Below, piece by piece: positions 35,087 to 44,228 of a stretch of 64,000 bases of DNA (positions are counted from its first letter, which is position 1; the number at the start of each line of letters is the position of its first letter). The notes under the pieces are model-generated. The model saw only the letters and a program-made list of their open reading frames with translations, was not told the origin of the DNA and searched no databases. The position numbers and the translations under genes were made by a program. Location of the stretch: assembly GCA_021731045.1 (NCBI GenBank), contig JAKFYE010000032.1, forward strand, positions 1-64,000, read 5' to 3'. The stretch is from Bdellovibrionales bacterium (GTDB lineage: Bacteria; Bdellovibrionota; Bdellovibrionia; Bdellovibrionales; JAKFYE01).

Positions 35087-35160
35087 TGTGGTTTGGGATT
35101 TAGACTAATTTATTAAAGAACTATTAGACTGTGATCTGGACACGAAATCGAGATGTCCTA

Positions 35161-35895
35161 TTAAAAGCCAAAACATGGACCTGACATAAAGGTTCCGCTG
35201 AGGCTTTCACACTTACCAATTTCCATTCGAACACAAATTGGTGCAATCGCCCTTACATCCAAAAGACAAGCACCTACTGGGAAAAGTCGATTCAACTCTG
35301 AGGCAATTTGATTTTCAGAAATATCAGAAAGTAAAAGTCCAACAATTATACGCGTACGTATAGAATTGCGTTCGCTGTTATGTTTTCGCAAAAATTTGTA
35401 GATCGTCTCATGCAGCCAGGCCGCAGCTTGCTCCACATCTGGAAGTGCTTTCAAACTAACAGAATCAAAATCGATCGTATCAACATCATGCTTATTCTTT
35501 TTATCATGGAAAATCATTATCGCCTTAGCCTTACACCCACCCTTCGCATATTTATTAAGTGCATCGCTTGGCCAAGCAAGATCTAAACCTGTCGGAACAG
35601 GTACACGGCGTGCAGCTCTTACCTCTGCGTATGTTTTATCGATATCTTTAAATTGTTTGCTGACAGATTTTAATTTTGTAAGGGCTTTTTGAATTTGAAC
35701 TTCGACTGAAGATATGGATTGCAAAATATTAAGGCCACTCTCTCTTGCTTCATAAAGATCTAGAAACTCACTACGAGTAGGATCATCGCAGATAAAAGCT
35801 CCGCCTCCGTGTCCCGCATCGTTACCGGCATGTGCAAGGGAGGTCGCCGTTATAACGGCTATCAATGACATTTTTAAATGTATGGAAGATTTCAT
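35161..35895 (-). CDS. Secreted GHGGG-type protein of unknown function
   Basis: 244 residues with a signal peptide ending LAHA and a mature start GNDAGHGGGAFICDD, a pattern I associate with a family of secreted proteins in Bdellovibrio-like bacteria. Next comes a helical region with EFLDLYEAR, then a C-terminus with several cysteines (GACLLDVRAIAPICV, CESL, GPCFGF) that may be disulfide-bonded. Function unknown. Its start overlaps the TIGR02147 regulator gene by 4 bp. Confidence 0.75.
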   Translation of the reverse strand: MKSSIHLKMSLIAVITATSLAHAGNDAGHGGGAFICDDPTRSEFLDLYEARESGLNILQSISSVEVQIQKALTKLKSVSKQFKDIDKTYAEVRAARRVPVPTGLDLAWPSDALNKYAKGGCKAKAIMIFHDKKNKHDVDTIDFDSVSLKALPDVEQAAAWLHETIYKFLRKHNSERNSIRTRIIVGLLLSDISENQIASELNRLFPVGACLLDVRAIAPICVRMEIGKCESLSGTFMSGPCFGF

Positions 35896-36677
35896 TTTTT
35901 ATCCTTTTGTTTTCTTTCCGACAGCGGAAAGAGCTGGAAATTCATTCTATAAACTTGTTTTTTTTGTTCACTCTCGAGAAACTGACATAGCTCTCTTCTA
36001 AATTTAGTTATCCGTTTCTTAGCTTCTGGAAGTTTAGCCGGGTCGATAGCCATTGTTATTCCTGAAAAATCACACTGTTCGAATTCATCTTCTTCCATTG
36101 AACGACGTGCAAGCTCTAAGTTTTCTTGATGATGTTTTCGTAAGTACGTATTGGGTATACCCTGAGATGTTTGGTAAGGTTTTCCTGAATGGACAAGCCG
36201 ACCCGTCTTATTACGAACTAATAGACCCATATTTTCTAAACGCTCTAATGCCGATTTTGCCTGACGCAACTGAATACCGAGTCTTTGACACACTTGAATT
36301 GCCGATCCATTAAACCCCTCAGTTTCAGCCAATGATAATATTCCAAAATAATACCAATTGGCGATCATGTGAAAATCATCCATCCGAAGTTCTATATATT
36401 CTGGCGTTACTGATGGGTGTTTTGCTGAAGGGCTTCGGTGCTGAAGTGCATTTAATAGTACGCTTGTTCGTTTTGGATCGATCGCCAAAGCGGCTAAAAC
36501 CTTTTCACCAGTTTTTTTTGTAATTGGATAACGATTATTTAGAATACCTGACAGCGCAGACACCGGTAGATTCATTCTCTTAGAAAATGCTCGAAGTGAA
36601 AACGAAGAGTTTTTTGTTTTAAGACGAGTGAACTCTTCGTTTAATAAACTCAAAATTTCTTTGTGTGCGTTCTTCAT
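35892..36677 (-). CDS. TIGR02147/DUF4423-family regulator
   Basis: About 261 residues. Residues 15-60 are a helix-turn-helix (FSLRAFSKRMNLPVSALSGILN); the remainder is the family's DUF4423 region with DDFHMIANWYYFGILSL, a second winged-helix-like stretch (SAIQVCQRLGIQLRQAKSALERLENMG read in parts) and a basic C-terminus. The family is abundant in Bdellovibrio and Fibrobacter. An in-frame GTG at 36710 could extend it by 11 residues. Coupled to a secreted protein and preceded by a 15-bp palindrome that may be its operator. Confidence 0.85.
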   Translation of the reverse strand: MKNAHKEILSLLNEEFTRLKTKNSSFSLRAFSKRMNLPVSALSGILNNRYPITKKTGEKVLAALAIDPKRTSVLLNALQHRSPSAKHPSVTPEYIELRMDDFHMIANWYYFGILSLAETEGFNGSAIQVCQRLGIQLRQAKSALERLENMGLLVRNKTGRLVHSGKPYQTSQGIPNTYLRKHHQENLELARRSMEEDEFEQCDFSGITMAIDPAKLPEAKKRITKFRRELCQFLESEQKKQVYRMNFQLFPLSERKQKDKK

Positions 36678-36722
36678 GTGGCATTTATCGCAAAAACCTA
36701 AAGGATTCACAATTTTTTTATG

Positions 36723-36759
36723 AACAAAGTGTTCAGATAGATTGTCTGAACACTTTGTT
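36723..36759. promoter_or_regulatory. 15-bp perfect palindrome upstream of the TIGR02147 regulator
   Basis: AACAAAGTGTTCAGA, spacer TAGATTG, TCTGAACACTTTGTT. It lies 46-82 bp upstream of the regulator start, where a promoter would be, and 65 bp past the stop of the previous gene. No T-run follows on the minus strand, so an operator is more likely than a terminator for that direction. Confidence 0.7.
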
Positions 36760-36824
36760 TTGAAAACTTTCCACTGCTGTTCAATATTTAGAGCGAATTC
36801 TGCTCTGCCGAGATGCCAGTCCGG

Positions 36825-38753
36825 TTATTTCCAGACGATGCGAAGATAGACTTGGGCATTACTTGAGTTTTGAGTTTCGTTGAGATCAGGGCGAACAGTA
36901 GAACTCTCTTCAAAAAGATAGAAAGGCTGATTTTTGGAAGACACGGTTCCGCTCGCACCTACTTCAATGGCCTTATTGATCGTTTTTTTCCAGTCAACCG
37001 TAGCCCGCGCAGAACTTGGTGTTTCGTAAAACGGATTAGCGGATGGATTCGCAAGCATTTTACTTGCATCGCCGATAATCGTAAATGTTCCACGTTGACC
37101 TTTTGGAATAACAGCTTCGAGTTTTTGTCTGACTCCTACAGCATCATTGCTTTCTAACCCGCCCAAAATAAACACTTGGCTATCACTCACTAAATAGATT
37201 TTTTTTTCCTTAGTACCGACATCCCTTGTGTCTATAACAACGTCGAACTTATCGTATGCCGTTTGAATCTTCGGTTTTTGCTCTGCAAGATTATTAGGAA
37301 CAATCTCCCAATGACGTGAACCTTCTAAAGACACTTTAGAATTGGCCTGATACTTAACTCCTGCCGAGATATCTTGAGAGGGAGCCGAAACATTGGCGCC
37401 ATATTGGCTTTTCGTTGGCCGCAAATCAGTCGAGAGTGATTTTACTTCTAATTTGCCAGTCATTTTATTAATACGCGCATAACCCTTGATCTGAGTACCA
37501 ACAAAATAGTTTTTTCTCACGGCTTGCGTAGATGTTCCAGAGGAAGAAAAGATTGGATTTTTTATTTGCGACACACCAAACATCGCTGTGACCGCGTACC
37601 CCATTTGATCAATCATCTTTTTTTCAGCAGACCTTTGCCCTTTGAGTCCGCCTGACGTCCCGACTGCATCAAACGAAACTGGGCCGTCCTCTGATTGATA
37701 GCGAGAGTGAATGAAATACGCTTTAAGATTTTTTTTACCTTCTATTGGTGTTACTTCTCCTACAAATGTTTGTTCTTTTTTACTTAGCTGTGCTCTAAAA
37801 GACGACTTTTCGCCTTTAAAGGCCGACGCATTTTGGATCATGTTCTCTATCCAACGCGACGTACGAGGTTGATACAAATTCACTTTGGTTTTGCCGTTAG
37901 CTAATTGATTTTCAGTGTACACCGTGGTGGAAACAGCTCCAAGTACTCGCTCCGATACATCTAACATTCCAGTTTGAGTTTTTTGTCCTGTACGAATCAC
38001 TTGACCATAGTTTTGAATGTAATACTCATGTGTTGCCGGATCCTGAAAGTGAAGTACAACGTGTCCGCCGGCCTGATTGGCATTTTTAGAATTCGCCTGC
38101 AGTCCAGTATGAGAGCCAATATTCGTAAAACCTAATGCTTTTGCGTATTCACCACCACACTCGTGAATATTTCCGCACCACCCGCCATTTTGTCCATCAT
38201 TTTTCATATTTTGCCAAATCTGATCACAGGGAATTGCTTTCGGTTTGTCTTGCCCCAGATTGTAACCAGCTCCTGCTTTATCTAAAAGCAAAGACATGAG
38301 CGCTAACCTTTGTTCTGTGGGTAAAATCGCTCCGTATTTTTTTATTAAACCTAACGACTCTTCGTAAGTTCGAGCTGGTGCTAAGGTGCTTCCCTGTAAC
38401 CATAAAGCAGGATTTTTTCCAGTGGCTGCCGAATAAATATTAAAAACATTCAGGATATTTTCAAAATTAACACTGCCTTGATTAACCCAATCATTAAAAT
38501 TCATGCCGTTCAATTTTAGCTCTCGCCCTTCTGGCTCAACATTAAACAAAAAGTAGCTGTCAAAAATATGTGGTCTCGATTCGCCGACGCCTGCACTCGG
38601 CACACGTTCTTTATTTTGCTCAAAGCGAATTTTTAATGGCGCAGTTTGAATTCCGCTTGAGTCACTAATTTCTATCTGCTCTTCGGCAATTTGCTCCGTA
38701 GCCCAAAGAGCAGGTGTGAATAAAAAAATAAATAAGTAGGTGCTCGCGCTCAT
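36825..38753 (-). CDS. Large secreted protein with transglutaminase/papain-like motifs
   Basis: 642 residues. Signal peptide ending PALWA. Around residues 165-255 the sequence reads GGWCGNIHECGGEYAKALGF and later GGHVVLHFQDPATHEYY, a Cys...His...Asp/Asn arrangement like transglutaminase or papain-fold enzymes (motif-level inference). The C-terminal third has strand-like repeats and ends NAQVYLRIVWK, possibly a barrel. The start at 38753 has AAGG upstream; a longer frame from 38804 overlaps the previous gene. It follows the GDPD-like gene by 4 bp. Confidence 0.7.
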   Translation of the reverse strand: MSASTYLFIFLFTPALWATEQIAEEQIEISDSSGIQTAPLKIRFEQNKERVPSAGVGESRPHIFDSYFLFNVEPEGRELKLNGMNFNDWVNQGSVNFENILNVFNIYSAATGKNPALWLQGSTLAPARTYEESLGLIKKYGAILPTEQRLALMSLLLDKAGAGYNLGQDKPKAIPCDQIWQNMKNDGQNGGWCGNIHECGGEYAKALGFTNIGSHTGLQANSKNANQAGGHVVLHFQDPATHEYYIQNYGQVIRTGQKTQTGMLDVSERVLGAVSTTVYTENQLANGKTKVNLYQPRTSRWIENMIQNASAFKGEKSSFRAQLSKKEQTFVGEVTPIEGKKNLKAYFIHSRYQSEDGPVSFDAVGTSGGLKGQRSAEKKMIDQMGYAVTAMFGVSQIKNPIFSSSGTSTQAVRKNYFVGTQIKGYARINKMTGKLEVKSLSTDLRPTKSQYGANVSAPSQDISAGVKYQANSKVSLEGSRHWEIVPNNLAEQKPKIQTAYDKFDVVIDTRDVGTKEKKIYLVSDSQVFILGGLESNDAVGVRQKLEAVIPKGQRGTFTIIGDASKMLANPSANPFYETPSSARATVDWKKTINKAIEVGASGTVSSKNQPFYLFEESSTVRPDLNETQNSSNAQVYLRIVWK

Positions 38754-38757
38754 AAGA

Positions 38758-39543
38758 CTACCTTTGTCCCGCGCAATTATTTCGATTGTGAAAAATAGGC
38801 ACATACACTCCCGAAAAGCCAGTAAGCTGAAAGTTATTACACCAAAACTTTCTCAACATCGATCCATTAGCTCCATACGATTTTCTAAATTTACTAGGAA
38901 AACTCATAATCGTTAAATTGTCCTTAAAATCAAATGTACGTTCTCGCTTAATAGGCGCTCTTCGCAAATAGCGAACCTCGAAGTCATAAAGTAAATTAAT
39001 GAAATCGTTATGAGCTTGCTCGGAGGCAATATTTTTGATTTCGACAACCATTGGTCTTCGTAATTTATAATGTTCCGCAGCCGCCAAATAATTTTCTAGG
39101 GTGGGAAAAGATTCACGGCTATCTTTGAGTATAAACAGCTGAAGTTCTGAGAGTGAGAGCTTACTTACTTGTAAATCTTCTTTAGTAATAGAATTCTTTC
39201 CGTACCGAGAGACAACCTCTCGGTTTCGCAGAAGACGGTCTAAGTCTTCATGGGATGTTTTTTCCCAGTCTACGACGCGCACGAGAGTCTCATCGTGACT
39301 AAGAACTAATTTATGATCAAATGTTTCACGAACGTCGTATTCAAGATAAACAAATTTTGAATTGTCTTGTAGTGCTGATTCACCATAGCCCACCAGAGAC
39401 GTTGCTAAAGCTTCGATTGAATTTTCTGCTAAGTTCTTATAATAACCAAAAGCGCCTCCACCTCCACGATGACCATAATTTGCGTAGGCCACCGCGTTTT
39501 TGCAAACGAGCAAAGTCACGAATACGAGTAGTTTATATTTCAA
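38758..39543 (-). CDS. Secreted glycerophosphodiester phosphodiesterase-like protein
   Basis: 261 residues with a signal peptide (LLVFVTLLVCKNAVA). GDPD motifs: H25-RGGG, AENSIEA, the metal ligands E68/D70 in YLEYDVRET and H83-D in LSHDETLVR, then VVEIKN. Such enzymes hydrolyse glycerophosphodiesters from phospholipids to glycerol-3-phosphate and alcohol. The C-terminus after residue 215 is shorter than and unlike standard UgpQ. The start is TTG, inside the end of the preceding small gene. Confidence 0.8.
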   Translation of the reverse strand: MKYKLLVFVTLLVCKNAVAYANYGHRGGGGAFGYYKNLAENSIEALATSLVGYGESALQDNSKFVYLEYDVRETFDHKLVLSHDETLVRVVDWEKTSHEDLDRLLRNREVVSRYGKNSITKEDLQVSKLSLSELQLFILKDSRESFPTLENYLAAAEHYKLRRPMVVEIKNIASEQAHNDFINLLYDFEVRYLRRAPIKRERTFDFKDNLTIMSFPSKFRKSYGANGSMLRKFWCNNFQLTGFSGVYVPIFHNRNNCAGQR

Positions 39544-39775
39544 TGTTGATGCCTAGTTGTAAGCGTTTTGCTTCGACCAAGCGAAAGTGAAGTGGACTCG
39601 TAGATTCTACGTGTAATTGAATCCGTTGGCCGGTACGAAATCTTCTTGACGATTTATTTGCAATGCGTAAAAGATCTCCATCGAAATTTATCAGGATTTC
39701 TTTATCATCTAAAATTTCTTCGACGGTCGCCCAAACCTTCTGGCCCATTCGAAGTAAAGGAATATTTGTTTTCAT
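39533..39775 (-). CDS. Small beta-rich protein
   Basis: 80 residues without signal peptide. The pattern MGQKVWATVEEILDDKEILINFDGDLLRIAN and TGQRIQLHVES suggests a single OB/S1-like or PilZ-like beta-barrel, but I cannot name a family. It overlaps the GDPD gene by 11 bp and begins 12 bp after the DUF2802-like gene, so it is probably in their transcript. Confidence 0.7.
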   Translation of the reverse strand: MKTNIPLLRMGQKVWATVEEILDDKEILINFDGDLLRIANKSSRRFRTGQRIQLHVESTSPLHFRLVEAKRLQLGINIEI

Positions 39776-39787
39776 ATCAATCCAGAC

Positions 39788-40600
39788 TTATTTTTTTAAT
39801 TCTACTCGAGGAAAATTATACGCACGAACAGCATTAACTGCTTTTTCAGCTTTAATCAATTTTGACTCTTCTTGCGCCCTCGTGACCACGGATTCATTTG
39901 CTGTCATCGGGATCGGAGGAATATTTATTGGTGCTGCCGCTACAGGCTCCTCGGCTTTTTCTATAAACACCACACCCTCTTCAACCGCTTTACGAAACTC
40001 GTTTCCAATTCGCGAAAGTGAAGACGACGGCGTTGGCGGCGGCTCGAAGGCTTCACGATAAGCTTTATCTATCATCGGCGAACTTGGCTTTTCGAGTTCA
40101 TACTGAATCCAAGGCGGCAAGCTCTCAGCATTAAACATAAGTTTCTCTCGATTCACTTTCATAATGAATTCAATTTCGCTTCGTGGAATTTCCACGGCTT
40201 GAGAAATCTCATCAATGGTAGAACCCTGGAAGGCCATCTGTGCGGCTTTTACATACTTTACGGTATTTTGACGATCAATAATTTCTGCATGTGGAATTTT
40301 ATCTTGGAAGATTTTGGCCACTTCGTGGCTTTTCTGCATTGAATTTGAAACTTGCAGAATTTGCTCTTGGGCAGCTTCAATTTGTCGTTGCACAAATTTT
40401 GCTTTTTCTTCTAACAGTAATGTCATGTGTTTAACTTGGCTATCTGTGCGGTCTGATAAATCCTCAAGAATTGCGATTTTGCTTTGCAAAAGTTGTAGAC
40501 CGCGACTCAAGCGTGGATCATCTTTTGCTGGACGCATAAAACGAATCCAAAGAAAACCAAGTCCAAGCCCCAAACTGATATTAATAAAAAACTGAACCAT
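39788..40600 (-). CDS. DUF2802-like membrane protein
   Basis: 270 residues. N-terminal membrane helix (about 3-20), coiled coil (35-100), then the segment KYVKAAQMAFQGSTIDEISQ...IPRSEIEFIMKVNRE, a helix-turn-helix-like block typical of DUF2802 proteins that often accompany flagellar genes. The C-terminus is Pro/Glu-rich. Function unknown; a link to motility regulation is plausible but inferred. It diverges from the kinase gene at 40782. Confidence 0.72.
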   Translation of the reverse strand: MVQFFINISLGLGLGFLWIRFMRPAKDDPRLSRGLQLLQSKIAILEDLSDRTDSQVKHMTLLLEEKAKFVQRQIEAAQEQILQVSNSMQKSHEVAKIFQDKIPHAEIIDRQNTVKYVKAAQMAFQGSTIDEISQAVEIPRSEIEFIMKVNREKLMFNAESLPPWIQYELEKPSSPMIDKAYREAFEPPPTPSSSLSRIGNEFRKAVEEGVVFIEKAEEPVAAAPINIPPIPMTANESVVTRAQEESKLIKAEKAVNAVRAYNFPRVELKK

Positions 40601-40781
40601 GCTTAAAGAACTCAGTTGACCCTCCTTGAGAGACCCATATTATGAGTCTATCGGTGGCAAAATCGGTTCGCAATAAACGTGTGGTCGAACCGACTAAGGT
40701 CTAGTAAAAACTTGAACTTAAAAACTGTAACCAAGGACTTCATTCAACATAAATGCAATCGAATCCATGGAGATTTTGCCG

Positions 40782-41603
40782 ATGAATAAAGTCTGTGCAG
40801 TTGGCGATGTCGGGCGTGATCTTTACGTTGATCTTCATATCGAGAAAGCCGGCGGATGCAGTTTAAATTTTGCCTGCCACTATAAAAACGTATCGCCCAA
40901 ATCTTCAGTCACTCTCTTGAGTGCTCTGGGTGCTCGATCCAACAACCGCCCTATTTATGATTGTCTAGAAATTTTTAACATTGAGGAGGAGTTTCAATTT
41001 CTTGACGGAGAAACACCTTCTCAGCCCATACGATTACACACGACCGGCGAAAAAATTTTTTTTGATTATCATGCGGAGGTCCTCACTCAATTTAAACTTA
41101 ACAAACAACAAATCGCGCACTTAACTAAAAATGATTTAATAGTAACTGTTTTATTTCGCGGTTTCGAAAATTTAGTCAGTCAGGTTATTCAGAGCAAACT
41201 ACATCAGAAACTCGCCATAGATTTTATGAGCATGAGCGATTATAAAAAAAATCTTAGTCCCATATTAAAATTCTTAGAACTTTCAGATTTTGCATTTTTC
41301 GGCCTAAGCATTCACGATCAAGTGCTTATTTCAGAACTAAAAACTCTTTCTAAGACACTTAATAAAATCATTGTTATTACCTTAGGAGAAAAGGGATCAC
41401 TAGCTTTGGTCAAAGGTGTTGAATTTTCGGCTCCTATCGAAAAGCCCGTCAAAATGATAGATTCAACGGGGGCCGGCGATTCTTTCGCTGCCGCTTTCTT
41501 AGCACATTATTCTAGGGGAATATCTGTGTCGGAGTCATTGTTATTAGCGAACGCGTATGCTGCAAAAACTGTAATGCATTTAGGTGCAATTCCCCGCTTT
41601 TAA
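40782..41603 (+). CDS. PfkB-family carbohydrate kinase
   Basis: 273 residues from the ATG at 40782 (GGAG 10 nt upstream). N-terminal VCAVGDVGRDLYVDL, a sugar-binding GGCSLNFACHY, and the C-terminal signature DSTGAGDSFAAAFL with the catalytic Asp and anion hole. It should phosphorylate a sugar or sugar-like alcohol with ATP. The substrate (ribose, fructose, aminosugar) cannot be told from the sequence. Convergent with the aminotransferase gene. Confidence 0.88.
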   Translation: MNKVCAVGDVGRDLYVDLHIEKAGGCSLNFACHYKNVSPKSSVTLLSALGARSNNRPIYDCLEIFNIEEEFQFLDGETPSQPIRLHTTGEKIFFDYHAEVLTQFKLNKQQIAHLTKNDLIVTVLFRGFENLVSQVIQSKLHQKLAIDFMSMSDYKKNLSPILKFLELSDFAFFGLSIHDQVLISELKTLSKTLNKIIVITLGEKGSLALVKGVEFSAPIEKPVKMIDSTGAGDSFAAAFLAHYSRGISVSESLLLANAYAAKTVMHLGAIPRF

Positions 41604-41618
41604 TCTCAGATTCTAATT

Positions 41619-42815
41619 TTAGGCAATAGATGCCGTGAAATTTCCAAGGCGTACCAATGCGTCTTCCATGCGTGGCTTCTGAAGTACGTAACTCATACGA
41701 AGGTAACCTTCACAGCCAAATTCTTTTCCCGGCACAACTGCCACTCCATAATCTTCGAGTAAAAATCGACAGAATGCTGATGAGTCAGTGACTTTCTGAT
41801 TTTTATAACTTTTACCAATAAAACTCTCTATACAAGGCCATAGATAAAAAGCCCCGCCTGGTGAACTGACTTCGATACCCGGAATTTTCTTAAGTTTATC
41901 GTAGGCAAAGTCGCGGCGCTCTTTTAAGGTTTTTAAAGAACTCGTAAGATCGGAATTTGAATCTTTGAGCGCTGCCATAGTGGCAAGTTGTGAAAATGCG
42001 GAAGCACAGCTTACACTTTGGCTCTGATAATCTGTGATCGCCTGAATTATCTTTTGCGGGCCAACTGACCATCCCACTCGCCATCCCGTCATAGACAGAG
42101 TTTTAGAAGCTCCGTTTATAATCACAGTGCGATCTTTTAACTCTGGAGCAATTTGTAATATGTGGGGCGCGACTCTGGTCTCCTCAAAAATAAGACGATT
42201 ATAAATATCATCACTTAATATAATAATTTTCGGATGCTTTTTTAAAACCTCAATAAGGCTTGTAAGCTCTTCTTTAGAATAAACTTCGCCAGTTGGATTG
42301 CTCGGAGAATTAAGAATCAACAGTTTAGTTTTTGGCGTAATTGATTTTGTAAGTTCTTGCGCCGTCATTTTAAAATGATTTTTCTTTTGTGTTTCAATGA
42401 TAACGGGTCGGCCCTCCGCTAACTCAACCATAACAGGGTAACTGACCCAATACGGTGCCGGTATTAAGACTTCGTCCTGTGGATCACACAAAACTTGAAG
42501 AGCGGCAAAGATTGCAAACTTTCCACCAGCGGTAATCGACACATCGTTTGGCTTATATTCAACTCCCGTGTCTTGTTGTGTGATTTCGGCAATCACTTTT
42601 CTAACTTCAGGAAGGCCATTTGCCGGGCCATATTTTGTTTGGCCGGCCTCGATCGCCGCAATTCCTGCTCTGACCGCTGCCGGAAAGGTTGGCCAATCGG
42701 GTTCGCCTACCGACAGCGAAATTATATCTTTTCCTTGAGCCGCTAGCTCTTTTGCGCGCGCCGCAAGCGCCAGTGTAGGTGACGGCTTTAACATCTGCGC
42801 ACGTTTTGAAAGCAC
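41619..42815 (-). CDS. Class I aminotransferase, aspartate aminotransferase type
   Basis: 398 residues. PLP-dependent fold type I: substrate-loop SVGEPDWPTF, PSNPTGEVYS, SDDIYNRLIF, the PLP-binding Lys238 in NGASKTLSMTGWRVGW, and the carboxylate-binding Arg in YLRMSYV. Closest to the AspC/AATase Ib type. The start is GTG with AGGAGG just upstream. Last gene of the long operon that begins at 52111; it sits 8 bp after coaD. Confidence 0.92.
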   Translation of the reverse strand: MLSKRAQMLKPSPTLALAARAKELAAQGKDIISLSVGEPDWPTFPAAVRAGIAAIEAGQTKYGPANGLPEVRKVIAEITQQDTGVEYKPNDVSITAGGKFAIFAALQVLCDPQDEVLIPAPYWVSYPVMVELAEGRPVIIETQKKNHFKMTAQELTKSITPKTKLLILNSPSNPTGEVYSKEELTSLIEVLKKHPKIIILSDDIYNRLIFEETRVAPHILQIAPELKDRTVIINGASKTLSMTGWRVGWSVGPQKIIQAITDYQSQSVSCASAFSQLATMAALKDSNSDLTSSLKTLKERRDFAYDKLKKIPGIEVSSPGGAFYLWPCIESFIGKSYKNQKVTDSSAFCRFLLEDYGVAVVPGKEFGCEGYLRMSYVLQKPRMEDALVRLGNFTASIA

Positions 42816-42823
42816 GACCCCTC

Positions 42824-43309
42824 CTACTTTAATTTTTTCTTAATTGCTTTTGCAATTTCGGGAGTCACGAATTTCGAAAGCTCTCCGCCATGCTTAGCAA
42901 TTTCTTTAACTAGACTTGAAGCAATACCAGTATATTCAGGACGACCAAAAATAAAATAAGTATCAATTTGTGAATCTAATAGCCGATTGGCCTCAGCAAT
43001 TGAACGCTCATAATCAAAATCGCTCATCCCTCGTAGGCTTCTAACTAATACCGATGGAGAATTTTGACGAGCAAATTCGATCGTAAGACCCGCATGGCTT
43101 ACAACAGAAATATTTTTTAACTTTTGTAAAGCAGCACGCGCTAAAATCACTCGCTCTTCGGATGAAAATAGATTCGACTTTAAAGAAGACTCACTCACCA
43201 GGACTATGACGCGAGAAAACGTTTTGCTTAGGCGTCTTAGCACGTCAATGTGTCCAATAGTTATCGGATCAAAACTTCCTGGAAATATGGCCGTTAATTC
43301 TTTTTTCAA
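42824..43309 (-). CDS. coaD: Phosphopantetheine adenylyltransferase
   Basis: Penultimate step of coenzyme A synthesis. 161 residues: IFPGSFDPITIGH (nucleotidyltransferase TxGH, His20), VRSLRGMSDFDYE, and the C-terminal SSLVKEIAKHGG. Normal length. It overlaps rsmD by 4 bp, a common pairing across bacteria. Confidence 0.97.
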   Translation of the reverse strand: MKKELTAIFPGSFDPITIGHIDVLRRLSKTFSRVIVLVSESSLKSNLFSSEERVILARAALQKLKNISVVSHAGLTIEFARQNSPSVLVRSLRGMSDFDYERSIAEANRLLDSQIDTYFIFGRPEYTGIASSLVKEIAKHGGELSKFVTPEIAKAIKKKLK

Positions 43310-43860
43310 CTCGTAGATTCCTCTTTAAAGAACGACATCAGCTTATCACCGAAATGTTTTGAGTCAAAGCTCTTCAGCGACCCATACTCATTTTCCATTC
43401 TCTCAAATTTAGAATACTCAATTGCGATAATGGTCTCGGTCTTCCAAACTTTACTTGAACCTAATGTCTCCATGACCAAATGGGCCATCTTTTCTGTAAA
43501 TGGTGGGTCTATGAGAATGATATCGAAAGGATCTCCTGAAAACGTTTTTAAATACTTAAGTACATCACTTTTTACCACAGACACTTCTGATGTTAGTTTA
43601 AACTGATCCAAGTTTTTTCTCATGATCTCTAACGATTTCGGGTGCATTTCAACAGATGTAACCGATTTTGCGCCCCAGGAAATTGCTTCAATAGTTAGAT
43701 TGCCGGTTCCAGAAAAAAGATCTAAAACCTGGGCATCACCCCAATAAGCAGCAAACTTATTAAATAAACTCTCTTTCACTCGATCTGTGGTAGGACGAAT
43801 ATGTTCAGCCGTAAAAGCCACTAAGCGGCGTCCGCTAAATTGACCTCCGATAATCCTCAT
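43306..43860 (-). CDS. rsmD: 16S rRNA guanine-N2 methyltransferase RsmD
   Basis: Methylates a guanosine in the head of 16S rRNA. 184 residues: MRIIGGQFSGRRL and RPTTDRVKESLFN at the start, SAM-binding VLDLFSGTGNLTIEA, and catalytic DPPF (ILIDPPFTEK). It overlaps both neighbours by 4 bp (ATGA), so it is translated together with the signalling genes upstream. Confidence 0.95.
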   Translation of the reverse strand: MRIIGGQFSGRRLVAFTAEHIRPTTDRVKESLFNKFAAYWGDAQVLDLFSGTGNLTIEAISWGAKSVTSVEMHPKSLEIMRKNLDQFKLTSEVSVVKSDVLKYLKTFSGDPFDIILIDPPFTEKMAHLVMETLGSSKVWKTETIIAIEYSKFERMENEYGSLKSFDSKHFGDKLMSFFKEESTS

Positions 43861-44228
43861 TTTACTTGACCTATTTGTCTGAGAAAATTCTCTAAAGACA
43901 CTTTTTTGTCGACTTTCAAACTTCTAAAGTGAAGTTCTACGAGATGATATATTTCTCTAGTTTCACTCGTCTTGCTTCTCATTTTGTCGTAGCTTTTGAC
44001 CGCGACGACAAGTTCTATGTACTCAGTACCAATAACGGGCAAAGTAAACTCCACTTCATATTTTTCTCCCACCACACATGGAATGGGGACCTCCATCAAA
44101 AAACCCGTTACAGTGAGTTTAACGATAGCGCCCTTGCTTTCTGTATGGGAGCCAAAATTACCTCTAAGCACAGCAAAAAAAGGATAAGGCGCTACTTTTA
44201 TTTTTCTTATGTTGTCGGAATCAGTCAT
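43857..44228 (-). CDS. PilZ-like domain protein
   Basis: 123 residues, one compact beta-barrel. The pattern of PFFAVLRGNFG, GAIVKLTVTGFLMEV and KYEVEFTLPVIG resembles a PilZ domain, and VKLTVTGFLME corresponds to the D/NxSxxG segment, but the RxxxR part of the c-di-GMP-binding motif is not clear. It may therefore be a degenerate or non-binding PilZ. ATGA overlap on both sides places it directly after a response regulator. Confidence 0.65.
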   Translation of the reverse strand: MTDSDNIRKIKVAPYPFFAVLRGNFGSHTESKGAIVKLTVTGFLMEVPIPCVVGEKYEVEFTLPVIGTEYIELVVAVKSYDKMRSKTSETREIYHLVELHFRSLKVDKKVSLENFLRQIGQVK

